Counted from the first letter of the stretch, positions 17,101-26,399 are shown. The stretch is DNA of 64,000 nt from Sediminicola sp040566555 (GCF_040566555.1 NZ_JBEWYP010000002.1:496001-560000); one strand, 5' to 3'. Numbers and translations: made by a program. The notes: a model not told the origin generated them from the sequence alone.

Positions 17101-19584
17101 ATGTTTGTAGTAAAAAGAGATGGCAGAAAAGAGCCGATGATGTTCGATAAGATCACGGCAAGAGTTAGAAAATTATGTTATGGCCTCAATGCGCTTGTAG
17201 ACCCAGTAAAGGTTGCCATGAGGGTAATAGAAGGTTTGTACGATGGGGTTACGACCTCAGAATTGGATAACCTAGCTGCGGAAATAGCCGCAACCATGAC
17301 TACTACACATCCGGATTATGCCAAGTTGGCCGCCCGTATCTCTATCTCTAACCTACATAAGAATACTAAAAAGTCATTCTCTGAAACGATGAAGGACCTT
17401 TATGTGTATGTAAATCCAAGAAATGGAAAAAAGGCTCCTTTGCTATCGGATGAGGTATACAAAGTAATTGAGGAGAATGCAGAGACTCTGGATTCCACCA
17501 TAATTTATAACCGTGATTTTGGCTACGATTATTTCGGTTTTAAAACATTGGAACGCTCATACCTTTTAAAGCTTAATGGTAAAATTGCTGAACGCCCACA
17601 ACATATGTTGATGCGTGTTTCCATAGGTATTCACTTAAATGATTTGGAAGCAGCCATGGAAACCTATGAGCTGATGTCCAAAAAGTACTTCACACATGCA
17701 ACGCCAACCTTGTTCAATGCAGGGATGCCTAAGCCGCAAATGTCCTCTTGCTTTTTATTGGCAATGAAGGATGATAGTATTGACGGTATTTATGACACCT
17801 TAAAACAAACTGCAAAAATATCCCAATCCGCAGGAGGTATTGGGCTATCTATACATAATGTTAGGGCCACGGGATCCTATATTGCAGGAACCAACGGTAC
17901 CTCCAATGGAATTGTTCCCATGTTGCAAGTATTCAATGATACTGCGAGATATGTAGATCAGGGTGGAGGAAAGCGTAAAGGTAGTTTTGCAATTTACGTA
18001 GAACCATGGCATGCTGATATCTTTGAATTCTTGGACCTAAAAAAGAATCACGGGAAGGAAGAAATGCGTGCAAGGGATCTTTTCTATGCCATGTGGATTC
18101 CAGATTTGTTCATGAAAAGGGTTGAGGCCAATGAGGAATGGACTTTGATGTGTCCTAATGAGTGTCCAAACTTGTTCAATATCCATAGCGAGGAATTTGA
18201 AGCGCTTTATTTGAAATATGAAGCAGCAGGTAAGGGTAGAAAGACCATTAAGGCGCGTGAGCTTTGGGAGAAGATTTTAGAATCTCAAATAGAAACTGGA
18301 ACGCCTTATATGTTGTATAAGGATGCTGCCAATAGAAAGAGCAACCAGAAAAATTTGGGAACCATCCGTTCATCCAATTTATGTACCGAGATCATGGAAT
18401 ACACATCCCCGGACGAGGTGGCTGTATGTAACCTAGCATCTATTGCATTACCGATGTTTGTGAAAAACGGGGAATTCGATCACAAGGAACTTTTCCGAGT
18501 GACGAAAAGAGTGACCAAAAACCTAAATAGGGTAATAGACAGAAATTACTATCCTGTTAAGGAGGCGGAAAATTCCAATATGCGCCATAGGCCAGTAGGT
18601 TTAGGGGTACAAGGTCTTGCAGATGCCTTTATAATGCTGCGTTTGCCTTTTACTAGTGAGGAGGCCAAAAAGTTGAACCAAGAGATCTTTGAAACGCTAT
18701 ACTTTGCAGCGGTAACTGCATCTATGGAGCAAGCCAAGGAAGAAGGTCCATATTCAACCTATGAGGGATCGCCAATTTCCAAAGGTGAATTCCAATACAA
18801 TTTATGGGGTATTAAGGATGAAGAATTATCCGGCAGATGGGATTGGGCGAAACTTAGAAAAGAGGTGAAGAAAAATGGAGTTCGTAACTCCTTATTGGTG
18901 GCTCCAATGCCAACAGCTTCCACTTCCCAAATATTGGGTAACAATGAATGCTTTGAGCCATATACATCAAATATTTACACCCGTAGAGTATTGTCCGGGG
19001 AGTTTATTGTGGTAAACAAGCACCTTTTGGAGGACTTGGTAGGACTTGGTCTTTGGAACGAGAATTTGAAACAGGAATTGATGAGAGCCAATGGCTCTGT
19101 TCAGGATATCGATGGTATTCCGGAGGATATTAAGGAATTGTACAAGACCGTATGGGAGTTGAGCATGAAGGACATCATTGATATGTCTAGACATAGAGGA
19201 TACTTTATCGATCAGAGTCAGTCTTTGAATTTGTTCATGGAAAACGCCAATTATGCAAAACTTACCTCCATGCACTTTTACGCCTGGAAAAGTGGACTTA
19301 AAACAGGGATGTACTATTTGAGGACCAAAGCGGCGGTAGATGCCATTAAATTTACGTTGGATAATAGTAAGAAACAGGAAGTACCAACTGCTGATGTTGT
19401 TGAGTCAGAGGTTTTAGCTACTGCGATCACAAAGCCAGAAGGGAAAACTGCAGTTGAAGTAGCAGCTATCCCGGTACAGCAGGATGTGGATGTTAAGCCT
19501 ATGAGCGCAGCTGAAATGAAGGCGTTGATAGCTCAGGCGAAGGCAAGTGAAGGTGATGATGATTGTTTAATGTGCGGATCTTAA
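17101..19584 (+). CDS. nrdA: class Ia ribonucleoside-diphosphate reductase, alpha subunit
   Basis: An 827-residue catalytic subunit that reduces NDPs to dNDPs. An N-terminal ATP-cone (about 1-95, VVKRDGRKEPMMFDKITARV) gives overall activity control by ATP/dATP. Then come the ten-stranded barrel with QMSSCFLLAMKDDS and SSNLCTEIMEY (active-site cysteines of the substrate pocket), the signature NLASIALPMFV and the finger-loop region. The C-terminal CLMCGS provides the redox-shuttle cysteine pair on a flexible tail after an Ala/Glu/Val-rich linker (about 745-820). A long hairpin follows the stop. The subunit is complete and normal in length for the eukaryote-like branch. Confidence 0.97.
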   Translation: MFVVKRDGRKEPMMFDKITARVRKLCYGLNALVDPVKVAMRVIEGLYDGVTTSELDNLAAEIAATMTTTHPDYAKLAARISISNLHKNTKKSFSETMKDLYVYVNPRNGKKAPLLSDEVYKVIEENAETLDSTIIYNRDFGYDYFGFKTLERSYLLKLNGKIAERPQHMLMRVSIGIHLNDLEAAMETYELMSKKYFTHATPTLFNAGMPKPQMSSCFLLAMKDDSIDGIYDTLKQTAKISQSAGGIGLSIHNVRATGSYIAGTNGTSNGIVPMLQVFNDTARYVDQGGGKRKGSFAIYVEPWHADIFEFLDLKKNHGKEEMRARDLFYAMWIPDLFMKRVEANEEWTLMCPNECPNLFNIHSEEFEALYLKYEAAGKGRKTIKARELWEKILESQIETGTPYMLYKDAANRKSNQKNLGTIRSSNLCTEIMEYTSPDEVAVCNLASIALPMFVKNGEFDHKELFRVTKRVTKNLNRVIDRNYYPVKEAENSNMRHRPVGLGVQGLADAFIMLRLPFTSEEAKKLNQEIFETLYFAAVTASMEQAKEEGPYSTYEGSPISKGEFQYNLWGIKDEELSGRWDWAKLRKEVKKNGVRNSLLVAPMPTASTSQILGNNECFEPYTSNIYTRRVLSGEFIVVNKHLLEDLVGLGLWNENLKQELMRANGSVQDIDGIPEDIKELYKTVWELSMKDIIDMSRHRGYFIDQSQSLNLFMENANYAKLTSMHFYAWKSGLKTGMYYLRTKAAVDAIKFTLDNSKKQEVPTADVVESEVLATAITKPEGKTAVEVAAIPVQQDVDVKPMSAAEMKALIAQAKASEGDDDCLMCGS

Positions 19585-19635
19585 TATTTTTAGGTTAGGC
19601 TGTATCATTATTGTTTAACAGCTTAAACATGTAAT

Positions 19636-19689
19636 AAAATACCTCGAGGTAAGCGGCCAAAAATGGTCCTTCTCGAGGTATTTTTTTTG
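19636..19689 (+). terminator. intrinsic terminator after nrdA
   Basis: AAAATACCTCGAG (19636-19648) pairs with CTCGAGGTA (19672-19680) and the following T8 run (19681-19688). The A-run at the left arm may let it work on the minus strand too, for the tiny ORF at 19722-19811. Confidence 0.8.
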
Positions 19690-19721
19690 TCTATCATTCT
19701 ATAGTAAAAAATATGGGGGAA

Positions 19722-19811
19722 CTATTTATTTTTTAAAAAGCTGTGATAAACCAGTTTGGCGCTTACGAACAATAGTGCGTAAACCCCAAGTATGAATATA
19801 TAATGTTCCAT
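19722..19811 (-). CDS. 29-residue putative membrane microprotein
   Basis: ATG at 19811 reading to a TAG at 19722-19724. The product is one hydrophobic helix (IFILGVYALLFVSAKLVY) with a short acidic/polar N-terminus (MEHY) and a basic C-terminus (HSFLKNK), so the polarity fits a single-pass membrane peptide with Lys inside. It lies between the nrdA terminator and the sugar island, away from other minus-strand genes. No family is known to me. The coding potential rests on composition alone. Confidence 0.4.
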   Translation of the reverse strand: MEHYIFILGVYALLFVSAKLVYHSFLKNK

Positions 19812-19932
19812 GAAAAGTTAGACGGTTGCCTATAGACAAAACTTACTGAACAAAACGTTAAATATCTGTAAAATAGAGTTTTAGAAATTTTCAATAGCAT
19901 TTATGACTACTTGTTGCAAACAGATATCTTCT

Positions 19933-19968
19933 TGAAAGAAAAAGCCCTTCCAAATCTATGGAAGGGCT
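19933..19968 (-). terminator. terminator of the GMC oxidoreductase operon
   Basis: Perfect 11-bp stem AAGCCCTTCCA (19941-19951) / TGGAAGGGCTT (19958-19968) with a 6-base loop; the purine-rich GAAAGAAA on its left gives a pyrimidine/U-rich tract on the minus strand. It lies 41 bases after the small-subunit stop. Confidence 0.75.
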
Positions 19969-20009
19969 TCAATATTAATGGGTCATTTCTATTTATAAGA
20001 AATTCTTCT

Positions 20010-20657
20010 TTAGATAGACCATGCTTTACCGCCTGTAAGCTCTTGTACGTCATCACACGGAATATATTCCCCTGGAACAGGCAAGTAGGCCAAAACCTCT
20101 TCCCCTACGTATTCTGAGCTCTTATAGGCCCAAATGGTCATACCTCTAAGATTGTTGGCAAATGCGAACCTGCTTACTCCTTCATCCAATTGTGCAGTTT
20201 CCTGGTTCTCAATGGCTTCTTGATAAGATGTAATGACCTTAAAGTTTTCAATTTCTTCTTCCTTTGTAACTTTTAAGGCTTTTGATAGCGTTGGTTCCAA
20301 ATCCTCAGCCGTCAGGTCGGCCAAAGTTTCCTTGCCAGAATCCTTTAAAGCTTGATCCAAGAATTTCCCCATAGACATTTTAAAGAATTCTTGTTGTTTA
20401 GGCTCCATGACCTCATTGGCAAATTTATCGATAAACATATGAACGTTTACTTCCGATGCCGAAGGGGTGTCAGTTTTTGGAAGAATGATATCCACCAAAT
20501 TCATTAAGGCAGCCCCTTGATCCTTGCTTAAAAAATCTGGGGTCCATTCCATTGCTGGTTTATCCTTACAACTTTGAACAAGACTTACCAATGTGGGAAC
20601 CGCTACTACGTATCCCAAAGAAAGGCCTATATTTTTGAGTGCTATTCTTCTATCCAT
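20010..20657 (-). CDS. gluconate 2-dehydrogenase subunit 3-family protein (Tat signal)
   Basis: A 215-residue small subunit of a membrane-bound or periplasmic flavin dehydrogenase. The N-terminus MDRRIALKNIGLSLGYVVAV has the twin arginines and hydrophobic core of a Tat signal, and SCKDKP just after it could even be a lipobox-type Cys. The remainder matches the family (DQGAALMNLVDIILPKTDTPSASE and KFANEVMEP). Its start codon overlaps the stop of the GMC gene (1-base TAATG type), so the two are coupled. The partner flavoprotein lacks a signal of its own and is probably carried out by this one. The usual third subunit, a cytochrome c, is not next to it. Confidence 0.9.
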   Translation of the reverse strand: MDRRIALKNIGLSLGYVVAVPTLVSLVQSCKDKPAMEWTPDFLSKDQGAALMNLVDIILPKTDTPSASEVNVHMFIDKFANEVMEPKQQEFFKMSMGKFLDQALKDSGKETLADLTAEDLEPTLSKALKVTKEEEIENFKVITSYQEAIENQETAQLDEGVSRFAFANNLRGMTIWAYKSSEYVGEEVLAYLPVPGEYIPCDDVQELTGGKAWSI

Positions 20658-22369
20658 TATATGTTTCCTTTTTTAAGTTCTTGGGCGGCATGATTGGCAG
20701 CTCTTGCCGTAAACGCCATATACGTTAAAGATGGGTTGACGCAGCTCGCCGAAGTCATAAATGCACCATCTGTTACATAAACATTGGGGACGGCATGTAT
20801 TTGGTTGTTCCCGTTTAATACCGATGTTTTTGGATCCCTACCCATTCTGGCAGTTCCCATTTCGTGGATTCCAAGACCTAGGGCACCAGGATTGTCAAAT
20901 CCTTTTACATCCCTAAGACCCGCTTTTTCCAACATTTCAATGGCTTGGTTCTTCATGTCCTCGCGCATTTTCCATTCATTTTCCTTAAACTCGGCGTCGA
21001 AGGTTACCGTGGGCAGACCCCAACCATCTAAGTTGTCGTAGTCTAAGGTCATCCTATTTTCCTGGTATGGAAGTACCTCTCCAAAACCACCTATACCAAA
21101 AGTCCAACCCCCTGGTTTTAAAATATTTTCTTTAAGCTCTTTTCCGTAGGACATTTCAGAAATAGTTTCTTCCCAATTGTCCCTGCTAGCTCCACCTTGG
21201 TATCCGTAGCCGCGGATAAAATCTTTTTGGTTGCTAGATCCTCCTAAATTTCTAAAGCGAGGGATATAGACACCGTTTGGTTTTCTTCCCTTGTAATATT
21301 TATCTTCAAAGCCATCAAATTTTCCGGAAGCACCAACACCTAGATGGTGGTCCATGATATTTCTACCCAATTGATCGGAGTCATTCCCCATTCCATTTGG
21401 AAAACGCTCAGATTTTGATTGCATCAAAATAGAGGTAGAAGCCATGGAAGAAGCACAAAGGAAAATTACTTTGGCATTGAATACCAATTCTTCTTTGGTA
21501 AGTCTATCGATTACTTTTACTCCTGAGGCCTTCCCCGTTTTAGGATCATAGATTACCTCAGAAACAATGGAGTCGGGTCTCAATGTTAAGTTACCTGTTC
21601 TTTCAGCAGCTGGTAATGTAGATGAGTTGCTGCTGAAATAGGCTCCAAAAGGACACCCTCTTATACAACGGTTCCTAAATTGGCATTTACTTCTGCCTTC
21701 AAATTCCTTATTGCCTGTAATGTGGGCCACCCTACCGGCGGTCACTACACGGCCATCAAAGTTTTCAGATACTTTTGCTCTGAAAACCTGTTCCACACAA
21801 TTCAATTCCATCATGGGCAAAAATTGTCCATCGGGCAATTGCTTTAAACCAAGATTTTCTCCACTTACCCCAATATATGATTCCACCTTGTCATACCAAG
21901 GTGCGATATCTTTATACCTAACGGGCCAATCAACTGCGATCCCATCTCTTTTATTGGCTTCAAAATCAATATCACTCCAACGGTAACTGTGACGTCCCCA
22001 CATAATAGAGCGTCCACCTACATGATACCCACGCATCCAATCAAAACGCTTTGTTTCATTATAGGGATGCTCCAAGTCATTAACGAACCATTCGTTATGT
22101 GCAGCCTTAGTGGTGTAGCCTGTTCTGGCCTGCTTCAGTTGTTTTGCTTGTTCCTCTCTCGAAAGGTTTCCGTTGTTCGGGAAATCCCAATCGTCCATAT
22201 TGGCGGTTTTGTAGTCGTTAATATGTGTAACCATCCTACCGCGCTCGAGAATCAATGTTTTGAGTCCGTTCTCACATAACTCTTTAGCAGCCCATCCGCC
22301 ACTAATCCCAGTGCCCACTACTATTGCGTCGTAGGTTTCCTGTTCTTCGTTGTAATAAAATTTACCCAT
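20657..22369 (-). CDS. GMC-family FAD-dependent sugar dehydrogenase, large subunit
   Basis: A 570-residue flavoprotein. The FAD-binding GTGISGG (19-25, after VV) and LILERG are at the N-terminus. The cysteine cluster CQFRNRCIRGCPFGA, spaced C-x5-C-x3-C, resembles the 3Fe-4S site of bacterial FAD-glucose dehydrogenases. The C-terminal domain has the catalytic His in GIHEMGTARMG and Asn in SCVNPSLT. The family oxidises sugars or sugar alcohols, often at C3 of glycosides, and passes electrons to a cytochrome or quinone. There is no signal peptide; export with the Tat subunit is likely. It is divergent from the epimerase-MFS-Gfo operon, and all are probably one pathway. Confidence 0.93.
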   Translation of the reverse strand: MGKFYYNEEQETYDAIVVGTGISGGWAAKELCENGLKTLILERGRMVTHINDYKTANMDDWDFPNNGNLSREEQAKQLKQARTGYTTKAAHNEWFVNDLEHPYNETKRFDWMRGYHVGGRSIMWGRHSYRWSDIDFEANKRDGIAVDWPVRYKDIAPWYDKVESYIGVSGENLGLKQLPDGQFLPMMELNCVEQVFRAKVSENFDGRVVTAGRVAHITGNKEFEGRSKCQFRNRCIRGCPFGAYFSSNSSTLPAAERTGNLTLRPDSIVSEVIYDPKTGKASGVKVIDRLTKEELVFNAKVIFLCASSMASTSILMQSKSERFPNGMGNDSDQLGRNIMDHHLGVGASGKFDGFEDKYYKGRKPNGVYIPRFRNLGGSSNQKDFIRGYGYQGGASRDNWEETISEMSYGKELKENILKPGGWTFGIGGFGEVLPYQENRMTLDYDNLDGWGLPTVTFDAEFKENEWKMREDMKNQAIEMLEKAGLRDVKGFDNPGALGLGIHEMGTARMGRDPKTSVLNGNNQIHAVPNVYVTDGAFMTSASCVNPSLTYMAFTARAANHAAQELKKGNI

Positions 22370-22404
22370 CTATTGAATTGTTTATTTCCTAAATTTATTA
22401 AATA

Positions 22405-22434
22405 TAAAATTAATTTTCTACATTTAAACTCCAA
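22405..22434 (-). promoter_or_regulatory. putative promoter of the GMC operon
   Basis: On the minus strand TTG (22432-22434), 19 bases, then TAATTTTA (22405-22412), one base from TAnnTTTG. The leader would be about 30 bases. Confidence 0.35.
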
Positions 22435-22507
22435 TTTTATTGGCAAACCTGTACTATAACGTTGTAGTGGGCACTAATCCTTGAAAACAAGAAAATCAAC
22501 TAAACTG

Positions 22508-23509
22508 ATGAAAAGAAGCACCTTAAAAATTGCCATCCTTACGGGATTGGCAATCTTCCTTACAGGAATCTATTCTTGTAAAGACACCAAAAAAGTCGAA
22601 ACAGAAGCTACAGAAATGTCTTCGGAGATGGAAAAAGATGTAGAGCCTTTTTTTCAACTCTCTTTAGCACAGTGGTCCATGCATAAAATGGTTTTTGATG
22701 AAGGTGTGGATCCTTACACTTTTGCTGAAAAAGCTAAGGGATGGGGTTTCACCGGATTGGAGTACGTAAGTGGTCTATATTATAAGGAATTGGAAAAGTC
22801 CAATTTTTCCAAAGAAGCCATGGCTGCTTTTGTTGAAAAATGTAACGCGGAAAGTACAAAGCACGGAATGAAAAATGTGCTTATCATGATAGACGGACAA
22901 GGAGATTTGGCAACTACGGATGCAAAGGAACGTAAAAAGGCAGTTGAAAACCATTATAAATGGGTAGATGCCGCTGCTGCGATGGGATGTCATTCTATAA
23001 GAGTCAATTTGGCCGGAAGCCAAAATCCGGAAGAGTGGCATTCCAACTCTGTTGACGGATTAAAGCAATTGGCAACTTATGCCAAGGATAAAAATGTGAA
23101 TATCATTGTAGAGAACCACGGAGGACTTTCTTCTAATGCCGCTAAATTGGCAGAGGTTATGAAAGCGGTAAACATGGAAAACTGTGGAACACTTCCCGAT
23201 TTTGGAAACTTTTGTATAAAAAGAAAGGACGGATCCTATTACAATGGCGAATGTGAAGAGGAGTACGATATGTATCAGGGCGTAATGGAACTAATGCCTT
23301 ATGCCAAAGGGGTAAGTGCAAAATCCTATAATTTTGACGAAGAAGGAAACGAAACAAAAATAGACTACTCCAAAATGCTGAAGATTGTAAAAAACTCAGG
23401 TTATACAGGTTTTATTGGGGTGGAATATGAAGGGAATGAATTAGGCGAGGAAGCCGGTATTTTGGCCACCAAGGAATTATTATTGAATGCATCCAATAAT
23501 CTGGAATAA
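22508..23509 (+). CDS. sugar phosphate isomerase/epimerase-like TIM-barrel lipoprotein
   Basis: A 333-residue protein from the ATG at 22508; a TTG nine codons earlier is less likely. The signal ends in a lipobox-like TGIYSC and the mature protein starts CKDTKK. The AP_endonuc_2 TIM barrel has metal-site segments IIVENHGG, GTLPDFGNF, SAKSYNF and IGVEYEGNE. Such proteins isomerise, epimerise or eliminate from keto sugars. Because it is exported, its substrate is a free sugar or glycoside, not a phosphate. It heads an operon with a DinB-like protein (14-base gap), a transporter and a dehydrogenase, and faces the GMC operon. Confidence 0.9.
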   Translation: MKRSTLKIAILTGLAIFLTGIYSCKDTKKVETEATEMSSEMEKDVEPFFQLSLAQWSMHKMVFDEGVDPYTFAEKAKGWGFTGLEYVSGLYYKELEKSNFSKEAMAAFVEKCNAESTKHGMKNVLIMIDGQGDLATTDAKERKKAVENHYKWVDAAAAMGCHSIRVNLAGSQNPEEWHSNSVDGLKQLATYAKDKNVNIIVENHGGLSSNAAKLAEVMKAVNMENCGTLPDFGNFCIKRKDGSYYNGECEEEYDMYQGVMELMPYAKGVSAKSYNFDEEGNETKIDYSKMLKIVKNSGYTGFIGVEYEGNELGEEAGILATKELLLNASNNLE

Positions 23510-23523
23510 TCCAATACCAAAAC

Positions 23524-23967
23524 ATGCAAAGTTTATTTAATCAATTTTTTGATTATAATTTTTATTGCAACAAGAAAATAATAGAGGAGTGCAATAAGAT
23601 GGAAAAAATTCCCCAAAGGAGTTTGGAGCTGTTTAGCCATATTCTAGATGCCCATCATATATGGAACCATAGAATATTGAAAAAACCACCGGAATATGGG
23701 GTTATGCAATTGCATCCCTTAAAGGATTGGGCAGATATCCACTACGAGAACCAAAGGAGCTCTTTTGAAATTATTACCAATACTGATGATTTTGAATTGC
23801 GATTGGATTATTTAAATTCGGAAGGCCGACTTTTCACCAATAACATAAAGGATATGCTGTTTCATATCATCAACCATTCTACGCATCACCGGGCACAGAT
23901 TTCTGTAGATTTTAGAACAAATGAGATTGATCCTCTCAAATTGGATTATATATTTTATAAACGATAA
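23524..23967 (+). CDS. DinB-like four-helix metalloprotein
   Basis: A 147-residue protein. Histidines in HILDAHHIWNH (about residues 39-49) and HIINHSTHHRAQI (about 116-128) fit the three-His metal site of DinB/YfiT-like bundles, a superfamily containing metal-dependent thiol transferases and enzymes of unknown substrate. It has no signal peptide. Its position inside a sugar operon (14 and 16 bases from its neighbours) suggests it acts on a pathway intermediate in the cytoplasm, but the sequence gives no more. Confidence 0.85.
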   Translation: MQSLFNQFFDYNFYCNKKIIEECNKMEKIPQRSLELFSHILDAHHIWNHRILKKPPEYGVMQLHPLKDWADIHYENQRSSFEIITNTDDFELRLDYLNSEGRLFTNNIKDMLFHIINHSTHHRAQISVDFRTNEIDPLKLDYIFYKR

Positions 23968-23983
23968 ACACACCAAACTACTT

Positions 23984-25213
23984 ATGAACACAAAAATTAA
24001 AATACAATTATCCGTAATGATGTTCCTGGAATTTTTTATCTGGGGCGGATGGTTTGTAACCCTTGGAACGTATTTAGGGAATAATTTAAATGCCACGGGT
24101 GCTGAATCTGCAATGGCCTTTTCTACCCAGTCATGGGGTGCAATTATAGCGCCCTTTATCATCGGGCTAATAGCCGATAGATATTTCAATGCTGAAAAGA
24201 TATTGGGGATTTTGCACCTGGCCGGGGCGGTGCTAATGTATCAGATGTATTTGTCAACCGATTTTGATGGATTTTATCCATATGTTCTTGGATATATGAT
24301 CCTTTACATGCCTACCTTGGCTTTGGTCAACTCCATTTCCTTTAACCAGATGAAAAATCCAGCAAAGGAATTTTCATTTGTACGCGTTTTTGGGACCATT
24401 GGGTGGATTGTTGCCGGCTTAATCATTAGTTACGTGTTCTTATGGGATTCCGTGGAAGGAAGACAGGAAGGTTTGTTGAAGAATACCTTTTTAATGGTAT
24501 CCATCGCTTCAGCGTGTTTGGGTGTTTTTAGTTTTATGTTGCCCAAAACACCGCCTAAGGTTGGGAAAGATGAAAAAATTAGTATCTCCGCAATTTTGGG
24601 ATTGGACGCTTTAAAATTATTGAAGGACAGGAATTTCTTGATCTTCTTTATTTCGTCCATATTAATTTGTATTCCTTTGGCATTTTACTACCAAAACGCC
24701 AATCCATTTTTATCTGAAATAGGAATGGATAACCCCACTGGAAAAATGACCATTGGGCAGGCATCGGAAGTATTGTTCATGTTGTTGCTCCCTTATTTCT
24801 TTAAGAAGTTTGGGTTTAAGAAAACACTTATTGCAGGGATGTTGGCCTGGACCGTGAGATATCTCTTGTTCGCTTACGGGAACGCGGGTGATCTTGCCTT
24901 TATGCTTATCATTGGAATTGCCCTTCATGGGATTTGCTATGATTTCTTTTTCGTATCAGGACAGATCTATACAGATAGTAAGGCAGGGATAAAATATAAA
25001 AGTGCCGCACAAGGCTTGATCACTTTGGCCACCTACGGGGTAGGGATGTTGATAGGATTTAAAATAGCAGGTGTTATAACAGATACCTATAAGGCTGCCG
25101 ATGGATTTCACGCATGGGACAACATTTGGACATTCCCCGCGATATTTGCATTTGTGGTAATGATATTGTTCGTGATATTTTTTAAAAACGAAGAAGTAGA
25201 ATACAAGGAATAG
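23984..25213 (+). CDS. NupG-like MFS transporter
   Basis: A 409-residue major facilitator with about 12 helices, beginning MNTKIKIQLSVMMFLEFFIWGGWFVTLGTY, the start typical of the nucleoside:H+ symporter family. The ATG at 23984 is chosen because a longer frame would overlap the DinB gene. NupG relatives in Bacteroidota sugar loci often carry sugars or keto sugars rather than nucleosides, so the operon context (exported epimerase upstream, cytoplasmic dehydrogenase downstream) points to uptake of the modified sugar. No regulatory domain is present. Confidence 0.9.
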   Translation: MNTKIKIQLSVMMFLEFFIWGGWFVTLGTYLGNNLNATGAESAMAFSTQSWGAIIAPFIIGLIADRYFNAEKILGILHLAGAVLMYQMYLSTDFDGFYPYVLGYMILYMPTLALVNSISFNQMKNPAKEFSFVRVFGTIGWIVAGLIISYVFLWDSVEGRQEGLLKNTFLMVSIASACLGVFSFMLPKTPPKVGKDEKISISAILGLDALKLLKDRNFLIFFISSILICIPLAFYYQNANPFLSEIGMDNPTGKMTIGQASEVLFMLLLPYFFKKFGFKKTLIAGMLAWTVRYLLFAYGNAGDLAFMLIIGIALHGICYDFFFVSGQIYTDSKAGIKYKSAAQGLITLATYGVGMLIGFKIAGVITDTYKAADGFHAWDNIWTFPAIFAFVVMILFVIFFKNEEVEYKE

Positions 25214-25237
25214 TTATAAATAAGTAGAAGATTGATT

Positions 25238-26374
25238 ATGAGTAAGAAAATAAAACTTGGTATTTTAGGTGGTGGCGGAGATTCACTAATAGGTGTGTTG
25301 CACAGGATTGCCTCCTTTATGAATGATAATTATGAAATTGTTGGTGCGGTCTTTAACCCGGACCACAATGATAGTTTAACGTTTGCTAAGGAGATAGGTG
25401 TTCCTACCAATAGGATTTATAAGGACTTTGATACCTTGGTTGAAGAGGAGTTAAAACTTCCTGAAGGGGAACGCATTCAAGTATGTTCCATATTGACGCC
25501 CAATTTTTTACATTTCCCAATGGCCAAAAAACTGTTGGAAAATGGATTCAATGTCATTTGTGAAAAACCCATGACTACTACCTATGAAGAGGCCAAGATT
25601 TTACAGGCAGCCTTGGAAAAGGCAAAAACCGTGTTTGCGGTAACACATACCTATACGGGGTATCCCATGGTACGTCAAATGCGGGAAATGGTAAAGGCCG
25701 GTGACCTGGGGAAAGTTCAAAAGGTAGATGTTCAATATTATCAAGGTTGGATTAATCCTATTATACACGATAAGGAAAAACGATCCACAACATGGCGTTT
25801 GAACCCGGAAAAAGCGGGGATCAGTTGTTGTATGGGTGATATTGGAGTGCACGCTTTCAATATGGTGGAATATACAACCGGACTTCAGGTAGATACCATT
25901 TTGGCCGATCTGAATTACCTGTATGAAGACAATAAGATGGATATTGACGGTACCGTTCTGATACGTTTAAAAGGTGGTGTAAAGGGTGTCATTCGTGCCA
26001 GCCAAATTGCAACGGGAGAAGAAAATAGGTTGACAGTTGCTATTTATGGCGATAAAGGCGGACTTAGATGGGAGCAGGAAAATCCTAATCTCTTGTATGT
26101 TCTTTCTGATGATAAGCCATTGCAGGTCTTTAAACCGGGCCATGCCTACAATTCTAAATTATCATTGGACGGCACCAAGCTGCCTCCTGGGCATCCAGAA
26201 GGAATATTTGATGCCATGGCCAATATTTATTTGGGGGTCGCAAAGGCCATTCGTGGAGAAGCTTATAATTCAGGGGAATTCCCAACCATGATGGATGGGG
26301 TTAGAGGACTTAATTTTATTGAGAGCACTGTTGCTTCGCATCAACAGGGGAATACTTGGATAACTTTGAAATAG
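25238..26374 (+). CDS. Gfo/Idh/MocA-family dehydrogenase
   Basis: A 378-residue cytoplasmic oxidoreductase from the ATG at 25238; a TTG two codons earlier is ignored. The Rossmann motif GILGGGGDSLIG is at 8-19 and the EKP motif at 109-111. The C-terminal domain has CCMGDIGVHAFNMVEY with the conserved Asp and His of the family active site. There is no signal peptide, unlike the Tat relative at 3321. Last gene of the operon, 24 bases after the transporter, followed by a bidirectional terminator. In the 3-keto-glycoside model it would reduce the imported 3-keto sugar with NAD(P)H. Confidence 0.92.
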   Translation: MSKKIKLGILGGGGDSLIGVLHRIASFMNDNYEIVGAVFNPDHNDSLTFAKEIGVPTNRIYKDFDTLVEEELKLPEGERIQVCSILTPNFLHFPMAKKLLENGFNVICEKPMTTTYEEAKILQAALEKAKTVFAVTHTYTGYPMVRQMREMVKAGDLGKVQKVDVQYYQGWINPIIHDKEKRSTTWRLNPEKAGISCCMGDIGVHAFNMVEYTTGLQVDTILADLNYLYEDNKMDIDGTVLIRLKGGVKGVIRASQIATGEENRLTVAIYGDKGGLRWEQENPNLLYVLSDDKPLQVFKPGHAYNSKLSLDGTKLPPGHPEGIFDAMANIYLGVAKAIRGEAYNSGEFPTMMDGVRGLNFIESTVASHQQGNTWITLK

Positions 26375-26399
26375 GAATCCTTTGCATTTTGAATATATC

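Noticed and set aside
22481..22507. TTG start nine codons before the first epimerase gene ATG
   Set aside because: The signal peptide and lipobox begin properly at the ATG 22508; the extra residues would weaken it.
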